A DNA stretch of 64,000 nt from an uncultured Altererythrobacter sp. (GCA_946886565.1 CAMPIX010000001.1:62001-126000), one strand, 5' to 3'; counted from the first letter of the stretch, positions 36,450 to 43,703 are shown. The notes: generated by a model from the letters alone, not told the origin. Numbers and translations are program-made.

Positions 36450-36887
36450 ATGGCGCGGATCACCATCGGCGAGCTTTCACGGCGAACGGGCGTCAACATC
36501 GAGACGATCCGCTACTTCGAGAAGGTCGGCATTGTCGCCGCTCCGCCGCGCACGGACGGTGGGCACCGAATCTACGAGGACCATCATGTTCGGGCGCTCG
36601 GCTTCATCAAGCGCGCACGCGAACTCGGTTTCACGCCCAACGAGGTCCGGGCATTCCTCAACCTCGGTGGACCCGGTACTGCGTGCTGCGGCGAGGTGCG
36701 TGAGATCGCCACGCGCCACCTCGAACAAGTTCGCGCAAAGATAGGCGATCTCGCGAAGCTCGAAAGGCTGCTCTCACAGACGATCGACCATTGCTCGGGT
36801 GAGGCAGTCCCCGAATGCGCGGTAATCGACCTCCTCGACGTGGCCCCGCCGGCGGACAACAACGCGTGTCGCAAAAGGCGAAACTAG
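36450..36887 (+). CDS. merR: Mercury-responsive regulator MerR
   Basis: 145 residues from the ATG at 36450. HTH MARITIGELSRRTGVNIETIRYFE, then the dimer helix. The Hg(II) ligands are visible as a Cys in TACCGEVREIA and the pair CSGEAVPEC near the C-terminus, the three-Cys MerR pattern. It represses and activates merT through the operator at its 5' side. Its stop codon overlaps, tail to tail, the stop of the convergent reductase gene within CTAG. Confidence 0.93.
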   Translation: MARITIGELSRRTGVNIETIRYFEKVGIVAAPPRTDGGHRIYEDHHVRALGFIKRARELGFTPNEVRAFLNLGGPGTACCGEVREIATRHLEQVRAKIGDLAKLERLLSQTIDHCSGEAVPECAVIDLLDVAPPADNNACRKRRN

Positions 36888-38224
36888 AGCATGGATCCGA
36901 TGTCCGATGCGCCCGTCGGATAAGCGAACATGGTGCTCTTGAGGTCATCCGCCGTTAGTCCGTGCCGGATCGCCAGGCCGAAGAGGTTGATTACCTCGTC
37001 GGCATGCGGTCCAACGATATGCGCGCCGACGATCCGACCGGTTCCTTCCTCGACGAGCGTCTTGTAGCCATAAACCGGTTCGGCCACTCGGCGGGCAGTA
37101 TACCAGTCTGAGGCTCGCTCTGACTTCGCCTGGAAGCGCAATCCGGCATTTGTTGCTTCGTCCTCTCCCATGCCGACGGCTGCGATCGGCGGCAGCGTGA
37201 AAGCCACGCTCGGCACCCCGCGATAGTCCGGCTTCCGATGATTGCCATCGATCAGGTTCGCCGCGACCACTTTGGCGTCATGACTGGAAACCGGAGTCAA
37301 GGGAGGCCCCATCTGTGCCGCGTCGCCGGCGGCATAAACGGCAGGGTTCGATACGCTTTGAAGAAAGTCGTTCAGTCGCAGGCGGCCTCGCTCGACCGCG
37401 ACATTTGCCGCCGCGAGGTTGAGCCGGTCCAACGCGGGAGCGCGGCCAGCCGCGTGGACGACCAGATCGGCGTGAACGGTGACCGTCTCGCCGTTCGTTT
37501 CTGCGCATATCGCGAAGGCATCGCCGCTCTTCTCAATCGCCGTGACGGCGGTTTTGGTGAGCACCCGGACGCCGATCGTGTTGAAGGCGTCCATGAGCCA
37601 GCCGACCAGCTCCGGTTCAAACTGAGGCAGCATGCGCGGGCCACGCTGGAGGACAGTCACCTGGGCTCCCGCGCGAGCCGCGATGTGCGAAAACTCCGCT
37701 GCTATATAGCCACCGCCGACCAGCGCGATCCGGCGCGGCAGGCTCTCCATGGCGAGGAACGCCTCGTTGTCCACGAGATGCTCCGCGCCAGGAATGTCGA
37801 GTCGTATCGGTTCTGCGCCAGACGCTATCAGGATGTGGCGGCCTCGCAATTCCGTGCCGGCTACCGAGAGGCTGTTTACCCCGGTAAACCGGGCATGGCC
37901 GCGAAAGGTCGCGATGCCTTTCTCGTGGTAGCGGCGCCCATGCTTTTCCGGCACGGGATCGGTGAACCCACGCTTGAACGCAATCAGGTCGGCCCAATCG
38001 ACGTGCACATCGCCGGCAATGCCCTTGCCCTGCATTCGCCGCTCTGCGTCGATGACCTCGGCTCCGGCGACGAGCATCTTCTTGGGATCACAGCCACGAA
38101 GAGCGCATGTTCCGCCGAACGGCTTCTCGTCTATGACTGCCACACTCCAGCCCGCGCCGCGAACGCGCATCGCCGCAACCATCGCTGCCGTGCCGGTGCC
38201 GATTACAACAAGATCGAAGTCCAT
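36884..38224 (-). CDS. MerA-like FAD/NAD(P) disulfide oxidoreductase lacking the C-terminal Cys pair
   Basis: 446 residues from the ATG at 38224, with GGAGG 8 nt before it. FAD motif VVIGTGTAAMVAAMR, redox-active disulfide GGTCALRGCDPKKML, NAD(P) motif VGGGYIAAEFS and a dimerisation domain are present. The N-terminal NmerA domain and the C-terminal vicinal Cys pair of classical MerA are both absent; the chain ends TGASDIGSML. A MerR-type operator precedes it, so it belongs to the mer regulon. It may be an unusual mercuric reductase or another disulfide reductase recruited to the cluster. Confidence 0.8.
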   Translation of the reverse strand: MDFDLVVIGTGTAAMVAAMRVRGAGWSVAVIDEKPFGGTCALRGCDPKKMLVAGAEVIDAERRMQGKGIAGDVHVDWADLIAFKRGFTDPVPEKHGRRYHEKGIATFRGHARFTGVNSLSVAGTELRGRHILIASGAEPIRLDIPGAEHLVDNEAFLAMESLPRRIALVGGGYIAAEFSHIAARAGAQVTVLQRGPRMLPQFEPELVGWLMDAFNTIGVRVLTKTAVTAIEKSGDAFAICAETNGETVTVHADLVVHAAGRAPALDRLNLAAANVAVERGRLRLNDFLQSVSNPAVYAAGDAAQMGPPLTPVSSHDAKVVAANLIDGNHRKPDYRGVPSVAFTLPPIAAVGMGEDEATNAGLRFQAKSERASDWYTARRVAEPVYGYKTLVEEGTGRIVGAHIVGPHADEVINLFGLAIRHGLTADDLKSTMFAYPTGASDIGSML

Positions 38225-38244
38225 GGCGGATACCTCCAGCTCAG

Positions 38245-38275
38245 TCCAATGTAGCTGGAGCAACTACAGGTTTCA
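38245..38275 (-). promoter_or_regulatory. MerR-type operator upstream of the reductase gene
   Basis: On the minus strand ACCTGTAG (38264-38271) repeats the half-site of the merT-merR operator exactly. A weak -35 TGAAAC (38270-38275) and -10 ATTGGA (38245-38250) are 19 bp apart. The second half-site is GTAGCTG on the plus strand at 38251-38257. Confidence 0.6.
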
Positions 38276-38336
38276 TGTAATTGGGTGGGATACGCCCGAC
38301 CGTGGCGCGACACCCTATCATGACGGAAACTCCAAC

Positions 38337-38379
38337 TTGCCAAATGGCAACAATATCCGTATATGCTGCCATATGGCAG
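38337..38379. promoter_or_regulatory. Twin palindromic operators of the RES toxin-antitoxin operon
   Basis: TTGCCA-AA-TGGCAA (38337-38350) and the perfect palindrome CTGCCATATGGCAG (38366-38379) share the same half-site and lie 29 bp apart centre to centre, just before the antitoxin ribosome binding site. They are likely autorepression sites. Confidence 0.65.
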
Positions 38380-38389
38380 GAGACGATCA

Positions 38390-38803
38390 ATGGCCGTTCT
38401 GACCCGTGTGGCGACCGATGCGCCGCCGTTCGTACCCGTCCCGGTGACCGAAGAGGAAGCCGCGGCGATGTTCCGCGCCGCCGTCCGGCTGTTCGCGCAT
38501 TGGGACATCACCGACGAGCAGGCGGCGACGTTGCTCGACATGCCGGTGCGCAGCTATGGCCGTTGGAAAGCGGGCGATCTTGGCCGGATCGACCGCGACG
38601 GCAGGGCGCGGCTGTCGAACCTCCTTGGCATCCACAAGGCGCTTAGGATCATCTTCGAGGATGCGGCGCGCGGCTATCGCTGGATCAAGGCGCCCAACGA
38701 TGCCTTCGGCGGCCGTTCGGCGCTCGAGGTCATGTTGGGCGGCGAGCTCACCGACCTGATGCGCGTGCGGCGCTATCTCGACGCAGAGCGCGGCGGCTGG
38801 TGA
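38390..38803 (+). CDS. MbcA/ParS/Xre-type antitoxin (DUF2384)
   Basis: 137 residues from the ATG at 38390 with AGGAG 8 nt upstream. An N-terminal Xre-like HTH (FAHWDITDEQAATLLDMPVRSYGRW) is followed by the toxin-binding domain, with LLGIHKALRIIFEDAARGYRWIKAPN and AFGGRSALEVMLGG, a clear DUF2384 signature. It neutralises the RES toxin encoded next; the genes overlap by 4 nt. Confidence 0.92.
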   Translation: MAVLTRVATDAPPFVPVPVTEEEAAAMFRAAVRLFAHWDITDEQAATLLDMPVRSYGRWKAGDLGRIDRDGRARLSNLLGIHKALRIIFEDAARGYRWIKAPNDAFGGRSALEVMLGGELTDLMRVRRYLDAERGGW

Positions 38804-39525
38804 TCGATCCGGCCAAGGTTCCGACCAGTTCCGTCAGCTGGCTGGGCGCGCGCCGGATCATCCGCAGCGTCCATCCGCCGATCGACCTGTTCGAGGACAT
38901 CGCCGACCCCGCCGACTGGCCGCTACTGATCTCGGCCGAACAGAAGAGCAATCCGCGGTTGATGGAGACGCTGGGCAATATCGACCTGGTCCCGCCCAAC
39001 CGGCGCGTCGGCGGTCCGGGCGCGAGCTATCTTATGGGGCCGTTCACCCATGTCAGCACCGACCGGCCGAGCCGGTTCACCAAGGGCGACTATGGGGTGC
39101 TCTACGCCGGAAACGCCTTCGAGACCGCGCTTGCCGAGACCGTGCATCACCATGCGCGGTTCATGGCGCGAACCGCCGAGCCCGAGGGCTGGACCTCGCA
39201 ATTCCGCGAGATCGTGCTCGACATCGACCTGACGGCACATGACTTGCGGAAAGGTGCCGGCGCCTTCGACGCCGCGCTCGACCCGGACAGCCACGCCGCG
39301 GGCCAGGCGCTCGGCGCGGCGCTCCGCGCCGCCGGGAGCGACGGCATCGCCTATCCGAGCTGCCGTCACCGCGGTGGTGAATGCGTCGGCCTTTTCTATC
39401 CCGACCTTGCCTCGGGACCGATCCAGGGCCGCCATCTCGACTATCACTGGAACGGCGCGCGCGTCGATTTCTATCGCGACGCCAGCAATGGCGAGGTCTT
39501 CCGCATCGACGACGACCCCGTCTGA
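38800..39525 (+). CDS. RES-domain toxin (NAD+ phosphorylase family)
   Basis: 241 residues from a GTG overlapping the antitoxin stop. The RES domain shows an Arg in the THVSTDRPSRFT region, the conserved Tyr/Glu in LYAGNAFETALAETVHHH, and a Ser further on (SYPSCR-like GIAYPSCRHRGGECVGLF). RES toxins degrade NAD+. With the DUF2384 antitoxin it forms a complete MbcT-type module that could stabilise the mobile element. Confidence 0.9.
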   Translation: MIDPAKVPTSSVSWLGARRIIRSVHPPIDLFEDIADPADWPLLISAEQKSNPRLMETLGNIDLVPPNRRVGGPGASYLMGPFTHVSTDRPSRFTKGDYGVLYAGNAFETALAETVHHHARFMARTAEPEGWTSQFREIVLDIDLTAHDLRKGAGAFDAALDPDSHAAGQALGAALRAAGSDGIAYPSCRHRGGECVGLFYPDLASGPIQGRHLDYHWNGARVDFYRDASNGEVFRIDDDPV

Positions 39526-39528
39526 CGA

Positions 39529-40137
39529 TCACCGGCGGCCGCGCATCAGCGTGCGCCAGCCGCCGCTTGCCAACCGCCGCGATTCGCGCGCCAAGCGCCG
39601 GACGCGCGACCGCAGCGAGTCGGCGCGGTCGTTCGCTTCGGCAACGCTGCCAAACAGGACATCGGCGATTTCGCGCTGGCTAGCACCGGCGGCGAGCGCG
39701 TCATGGACGCGAAGCGCGAGCAGGTGGCGCGTCATCCGGACGTCGGGAGCGATCAGCGTCCGCAGGAACCGGCGGTGGCGCACCAGCTCGATCAGCCGGC
39801 GCAGCGGTAGCAGCTTGGGCTCGGCATCGGCGAGCCCGGCGAGGCGATAGTGGAGGGTTACGGGCACACCGGCTAGCAGGCTACCGACTTCGATATCGAT
39901 ACGGATATGCTGCCAGCCGTCGGAGAGCACAATGTGCTCGACACCGTCGTCATCGACCGCCGCCGACAGCCAGGGCGCCAGCCGCCCCGAGTCAATCGTG
40001 TTCGGACCCGATTCCGTAGCGGCGACGGCGACCGCAGCGATCGCGCTCGGATCGAGATCGGCATGCCAGATGATCCGGGCATCCGGGGCCGCGAGACCCG
40101 GATCCTCGGCGAAAGTGGAGCCCCCACCGGCGCGCAT
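39529..40137 (-). CDS. DUF2285 protein, C-terminal part of an FseA-like excision activator
   Basis: 202 residues if started at the ATG at 40137, but the real product is probably made by a +1 shift from the DUF6499 frame at 40111-40114. From AEDPGLAAPDARIIWHADLDP on it is a DUF2285 protein: VPVTLHYRLAGL, PLRRLIELVRHRRF, then a C-terminal HTH (ALAAGASQREIADVLFG). In Mesorhizobium ICEMlSymR7A the DUF2285 part of FseA is joined to its upstream ORF by programmed frameshifting and activates the excisionase gene. The same ORF order is seen here beside luxR-luxI. Confidence 0.8.
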   Translation of the reverse strand: MRAGGGSTFAEDPGLAAPDARIIWHADLDPSAIAAVAVAATESGPNTIDSGRLAPWLSAAVDDDGVEHIVLSDGWQHIRIDIEVGSLLAGVPVTLHYRLAGLADAEPKLLPLRRLIELVRHRRFLRTLIAPDVRMTRHLLALRVHDALAAGASQREIADVLFGSVAEANDRADSLRSRVRRLARESRRLASGGWRTLMRGRR

Positions 40138-40324
40138 CGGCGCGCCTCAGCGGTCCTGCGCCCTGCGTTGCCGCGCTCGCGCGGACCTGCCACGCCACAT
40201 ACGCCTCGTCGCGGCGGAGCCACTCCCACATCAGGCCGGCGCGGTCGATCGCGCGAAGCCGGCGATAATTCTGTTCGTCGCGCCAATCGCTGACGCCGCC
40301 GCGCCCCATCAGCCGCTGCCACAC
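39992..40324 (-). CDS. DUF6499 ORF, N-terminal part of an FseA-like activator
   Basis: 110 residues from a GTG at 40324 (an ATG at 40309 is possible). The DUF6499 signature is DWRDEQNYRRLRAIDRAGLMWEWLRRDEAY, given here as two blocks around RAIDRAG. Homologous full-length proteins continue ...RWGLHF-AEDPG; here the frame leaves homology exactly after RWGLHF, and the +1 frame supplies AEDPG. Without the shift a short protein with a non-conserved tail would be made, as with Msi172 of ICEMlSymR7A. It is divergent from luxR. Confidence 0.75.
   Translation of the reverse strand: MWQRLMGRGGVSDWRDEQNYRRLRAIDRAGLMWEWLRRDEAYVAWQVRASAATQGAGPLRRADARRWGLHFRRGSGSRGPGCPDHLACRSRSERDRCGRRRRYGIGSEHD
40111..40114 (-). 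other. Probable +1 programmed frameshift site (UUU-C)
   Basis: In the DUF6499 frame the codons are CAC UUU CGC. Slipping of tRNA-Phe from UUU to the overlapping UUC gives CAC U-UUC GCC GAG GAU, which restores the full DUF2285 homology. Alternatively an extra T from mutation or sequencing error. Confidence 0.65.
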
Positions 40325-40503
40325 GCGGTGGAGCGATAACGGATCAAACGGGCTGTGGCGCTGAATCGGAAGCTGTAATATGGGTGTTGCGATGCAGTCG
40401 CGTGTCGACGGCGTGAGGCCCCGACGGTGCGCTCAACCAAAGAAAGGCCGATCGCGGGACTTCGGGCGACTTGAGGCGTCGCCCGTGATCGAGACGACGC
40501 CCA
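40325..40503. other. Divergent intergenic region with alternative hairpins before luxR
   Basis: Near the luxR start, GGGCGAC (40462-40468) pairs with GTCGCCC (40476-40482). A competing longer repeat, CGATCGCGGG (40447-40456) with CCCGTGATCG (40480-40489, one mismatch), would exclude it. This may be an attenuator or a regulator site for luxR. Promoters for both divergent genes must lie here. Confidence 0.35.
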
Positions 40504-41253
40504 ATGGGCATGTTGGCGAGAGCCGAAGCCTTCTGCCGCGCGATCGATGAGACCGAAACGTCCGACGACCTGCACAGCGCGATCACCGAGATCACGGCCG
40601 AACTCGGGTTCGACTATTTCGCGCTGACCCATCATGTCGATGCCGAGCGGCCACCCGGCGCGGCGATGCGGCTGCACAATTATCCCGACAACTGGGTCGA
40701 CTATTTCGACGACAACCGGCTCGCAGTTTCCGATCCGGTTCATCGCGCGAGCCATGTGACCAGCGTCGGTTTCACCTGGCGCGAGCTGCCGCGCCTGATC
40801 GCGATGACGCCTTCCGACCGGCTGATCCTGGCGCTCGCGCGCGAGGAGGGTTTGGGCGACGGCTTCACGGTGCCGGCGCATGTGCCGGGCGAAGCGCGCG
40901 GATCGTGCTCGTTTGCGTGCCCGACCGGCCAGCCGCTGCCGATGCGGATTCTTCCGCTCGCGCAGCTTGCGGGCGCGTTCGCGTTCGAGGGCGCGCGGCG
41001 GATGTGGCGGTCGAAAGCGCTGGGGCCGATGCCGCACCCGATCATCACCGACCGGCAGCGCGACTGCCTGATCTGGGCGGCGCGCGGCAAGTCCGACTGG
41101 GAGATCAGCCGGATCATCGGCATCAGTCCGGAAACGGTCGTGCGCCATATCAAGCAGGCGCGCGAGCGCTACGGGGTGGAAAAACGAACATCGCTCATCG
41201 TCCGGGCCTTGTTCGACGGAACGATCAGCTTCACCGATATCTTCCGCCGCTGA
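40504..41253 (+). CDS. LuxR-family autoinducer-binding regulator
   Basis: 249 residues. The autoinducer-binding domain has the conserved Trp/Tyr/Asp set in NYPDNWVDYFDDNRLAVSDPV and a following W (GFTWRELPRL). The C-terminal LuxR HTH is ITDRQRDCLIWAARGKSDWEISRI and SPETVVRHIKQARERYGV. It should bind an acyl-homoserine lactone made by the adjacent LuxI and act at the palindrome between the two genes. Its position next to the FseA-like gene resembles TraR control of ICE excision. Confidence 0.9.
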   Translation: MGMLARAEAFCRAIDETETSDDLHSAITEITAELGFDYFALTHHVDAERPPGAAMRLHNYPDNWVDYFDDNRLAVSDPVHRASHVTSVGFTWRELPRLIAMTPSDRLILALAREEGLGDGFTVPAHVPGEARGSCSFACPTGQPLPMRILPLAQLAGAFAFEGARRMWRSKALGPMPHPIITDRQRDCLIWAARGKSDWEISRIIGISPETVVRHIKQARERYGVEKRTSLIVRALFDGTISFTDIFRR

Positions 41254-41275
41254 TATGCCCATTTCTGGGCATATC
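41252..41275. promoter_or_regulatory. lux-box-like palindrome upstream of luxI
   Basis: Perfect 10-bp arms GATATGCCCA (41252-41261) and TGGGCATATC (41266-41275) flank TTTC. It overlaps the luxR stop codon and ends 60 bp before the luxI start, the usual place for LuxR activation. Confidence 0.75.
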
Positions 41276-41334
41276 GCTCCCGCGCATACCGTCCGATCCT
41301 TCGCGCGCAATCGACGCGATCGGAGGTTCGGAAC

Positions 41335-41955
41335 ATGCTTCACCTATTCGAAGATGGCGGGGATCCCGCCGCGGACGCGGTGCTCGCCGCGATGTTCGAG
41401 GCGCGAAAGCGCGTGTTCGTCGATCTGCTCGGCTGGGATGTGCCGGTGCTCGCCGGCCGCTTCGAGGTCGACCAGTTCGACGATCCCCACGCCCGCTATC
41501 TGGTGCTGACCGACTCCAACGGCCGGCATCTCGGATCGGCGCGACTGCTCGACACGACGCGCCCGCACATCCTCGGCGAGCTCTATCCCGAGCTGTGCGA
41601 AGACGAGGTGCCGAGCGGTCCCGGCATCGCCGAGATCACGCGCTTCTGCCTCGATCGCCGCCTGCGCGCGCGCGAACGGCTCATGGTGCGCAATCAGCTG
41701 GTGAGCGCGCTGGTCGATCATGCACTCGCCGCAGGCATCCAGCGCTACACCGGGGTCGCCGAGATGGGCTGGCTGCAGCAGATATTGAGCTTCGGCTGGA
41801 TCTGCCGCCCGCTCGGCCTCCCGCAAACCATCGACGGCACGCTGCTCGGCGCGCTCGCCATAGAGATCGGCCCCGACACGCCGTCGCTGCTTGCGCGTGC
41901 CGGCATCTATCAGCCGGTCGCGACCGTGATCGGAGAGCGCCGCCATGCTGCCTGA
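41335..41955 (+). CDS. LuxI-family acyl-homoserine lactone synthase
   Basis: 206 residues from the ATG at 41335 with GGAGG upstream. Conserved LuxI residues are seen as ARKRVFVDLLGWDVP (Arg, Phe, Trp), FEVDQFDDPHARYLVL (Asp, Asp), GSARLLDT and EITRFCLDRRL (Glu, Arg). It makes the signal for the upstream LuxR. Its end overlaps the dioxygenase start by 11 nt, tying signal synthesis to the following genes. Confidence 0.9.
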   Translation: MLHLFEDGGDPAADAVLAAMFEARKRVFVDLLGWDVPVLAGRFEVDQFDDPHARYLVLTDSNGRHLGSARLLDTTRPHILGELYPELCEDEVPSGPGIAEITRFCLDRRLRARERLMVRNQLVSALVDHALAAGIQRYTGVAEMGWLQQILSFGWICRPLGLPQTIDGTLLGALAIEIGPDTPSLLARAGIYQPVATVIGERRHAA

Positions 41956-42847
41956 ACCGATCGAGAGAACAGCCGCCGCTCCGGTTTCGGATGCGATCGA
42001 TCGCTATGCCGATCTGCTCGGCGAACAGGGCTGGTGCATCATTCACGATGCCATGCCGGTCGAGACCGTGGCCGCACTCGAAGCCGATTTCGCCCAGGCG
42101 TTCGACGAGACGCCCTTTTGCGAGGGCGGCTTTTACGGCCGCCGGACCAAGCGGTTCGGGCGACTGCTCGCACGCTCACCGCTCGCTGCCTCGTTCGTCC
42201 AGCACAAGACGATCCTCGGCGTCACCGAACGGATGCTGTCGCCGTGGTGCGATACGATCCAGCTCAACCTGACCCAGGCGATCGCGCTTCATCCCGGCGC
42301 GTTGCCGCAGTTGCCGCACCGCGACCAGGACATGTGGCGCGGCGAGATCGGCCGTACCGAATATCTGGTCAACGTGATGTGGCCGTTCACCGATTATATG
42401 GCGGATAACGGCGCGACGTTGATCTGGCCCGGCAGTCATGGCGCGCGCGCGCTCGATCCCGAGCCGAAGAGCGATCCGATCGTCGCCGCGATGCCGCCCG
42501 GCGCCGCGCTTGTGTTCCTGGGTTCGACCCTGCACGGCGCGGGCGGAAACGAGACCGCCGCAGTGCGCCGCGGGATGATCGTCAGCTACTGCCTCGGATG
42601 GCTCAAGCCCTACGAGAACCAGTGGCTCGCCTATCCGCCGCCGGTCGCGCGCGGGTTCGCGCCCGAGCTGGCGGCGCTGGTCGGCTACCGCCAGCACCGC
42701 CCCAATCTTGGCAATTACGAAGGCCGGTGCCCGTCAATCCTGCTTGGCGACGGGGACGAGGGTCCGCTCGGCGCGGTCGATGCACTGCGACCCGATCAGG
42801 CCGAGTTGGTCAAAGCCTTCGTCGACCGGCAGCGGCGGGAGGGATGA
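41945..42847 (+). CDS. Phytanoyl-CoA dioxygenase (PhyH) family protein
   Basis: 300 residues. Fe(II)/2-oxoglutarate oxygenase of the PhyH type. The facial triad is PHRDQDMW (His125, Asp127) and the distal His197 in STLHGAGGN; a following Arg (AAVRRGMIVSY) would bind 2-oxoglutarate. It overlaps luxI at its start and the GntR gene at its end, and it reads toward the lasso genes. The substrate is unknown. It could hydroxylate the lasso peptide, an acyl chain related to the signal, or something unrelated. Confidence 0.85.
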   Translation: MLPEPIERTAAAPVSDAIDRYADLLGEQGWCIIHDAMPVETVAALEADFAQAFDETPFCEGGFYGRRTKRFGRLLARSPLAASFVQHKTILGVTERMLSPWCDTIQLNLTQAIALHPGALPQLPHRDQDMWRGEIGRTEYLVNVMWPFTDYMADNGATLIWPGSHGARALDPEPKSDPIVAAMPPGAALVFLGSTLHGAGGNETAAVRRGMIVSYCLGWLKPYENQWLAYPPPVARGFAPELAALVGYRQHRPNLGNYEGRCPSILLGDGDEGPLGAVDALRPDQAELVKAFVDRQRREG

Positions 42848-43479
42848 ATTCGGGTCCGACCTCGGAGCGCGTCTATGGCGCGCTCAGGGAACGGATCCTG
42901 GCCAACGTCTTCGCCCCTGGCGCGCGACTCGATCCTGCGGTCCTGGCGAGCGAACTGGCGAGCAGCGTGACGCCCGTGCGCGATGCGCTGCATCTTCTTG
43001 CTGGCGAGCAGCTGGTCGAGGTCCGCCCCGGCGACGGCTTTCATCTCCCGCACCTCACCGGACCCGGCCTCGAGGACCTCTACGCGCTCAATGCCGAGAT
43101 GCTGCTCCTCGCCTTGCGTCGGCGCCTGTCGTCCGCAGCCGATCTCGCTTCGCCTCCGGACGTGGAGCAAAGCGACCTCGCGTCCTGGACCGCCATCCTC
43201 TTCGGATGGCTGGCCCGGCACTCGGTCAATGCCGAGCACGGCTATGTCGTGCGGGCGATGAACGACCGCCTCCACGCGGTTCGGACTGTCGAACCGAATG
43301 TCCTGCCGGGCATTCAAGATGAGCTGGAAGCGATCACAGACGCGACCGGCAGCACTGCCGCGCTTCGAAAGGAAATCGCGGCCTACCATCGGCGGCGGCG
43401 CCGCCAGGCCTTCGAAATCGTGCGCGCCTTCTACCGGTACGACCGGCCGTCAAATAATGACGATATAGAATCCGTATAA
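42844..43479 (+). CDS. GntR-family transcriptional regulator (FCD-like)
   Basis: 211 residues from the ATG overlapping the dioxygenase stop as ATGA. GntR winged HTH: SERVYGALRERILANVFAPG, LASELASSVTPVRDALHLL and GDGFHLPHL. The all-helical C-terminal domain is short and FadR/FCD-like but without an obvious full metal site. It ends 72 bp before the lasso precursor and an inverted repeat overlaps its stop, so it may regulate the lasso genes. Confidence 0.85.
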   Translation: MNSGPTSERVYGALRERILANVFAPGARLDPAVLASELASSVTPVRDALHLLAGEQLVEVRPGDGFHLPHLTGPGLEDLYALNAEMLLLALRRRLSSAADLASPPDVEQSDLASWTAILFGWLARHSVNAEHGYVVRAMNDRLHAVRTVEPNVLPGIQDELEAITDATGSTAALRKEIAAYHRRRRRQAFEIVRAFYRYDRPSNNDDIESV

Positions 43480-43488
43480 AGTTCGGAT
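43470..43488. promoter_or_regulatory. Inverted repeat between gntR and the lasso precursor
   Basis: ATCCG (43470-43474) and CGGAT (43484-43488) flank an AT-rich core containing TATAAAG, which could serve as a -10 element. A GntR-type protein could bind here. A hairpin CCGCCG/CGGCGG lies further down, just before the ribosome binding site of the precursor. Confidence 0.4.
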
Positions 43489-43551
43489 ACCGCCCGCGGC
43501 TTTTTAGACTCCGGGGACCGCCGCACTGGCGCGGCGGCAAAGGAGTGCATC

Positions 43552-43671
43552 ATGGAACGCGAAGACACCGTAATCGAGCTCGGCGCGGCAAGCGTCGAGA
43601 CGCAAGGCGGCGGTCCGCTGATCGGCGACGAGGCGCTCGGCCTCGTCCCCTTTGGTCTGACCGACGACTGA
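43552..43671 (+). CDS. Lasso peptide precursor, sphingonodin-I-like
   Basis: 39 residues from the ATG at 43552, with AAAGGAG 6 nt before it. The leader (18 residues) ends ELGAASVETQ, with the obligatory Thr at -2, matching the LGxASxET pattern of astexin-type leaders. The 21-residue core begins GGGPLIGD and ends FGLTDD. Gly1 and Asp8 would form an 8-residue macrolactam; Glu9 is the alternative. From memory, sphingonodin I has the same length, Asp8, and an FGLSDD end. Bulky Leu, Val and Phe residues in the tail could act as plugs. Confidence 0.88.
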   Translation: MEREDTVIELGAASVETQGGGPLIGDEALGLVPFGLTDD

Positions 43672-43676
43672 GGGAA

Positions 43677-43703
43677 GGCGCGCAGGCGCTTCGCCTGCGC
43701 GCC
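43677..43703 (+). other. Strong stem-loop between lasso precursor and B gene
   Basis: GGCGCGCAGGC (43677-43687) pairs with GCCTGCGCGCC (43693-43703) around GCTTC, starting 6 nt after the precursor stop, with no T-run. Such a hairpin between the A and B genes can protect or uncouple the precursor mRNA so that more precursor than enzyme is made. Confidence 0.7.
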
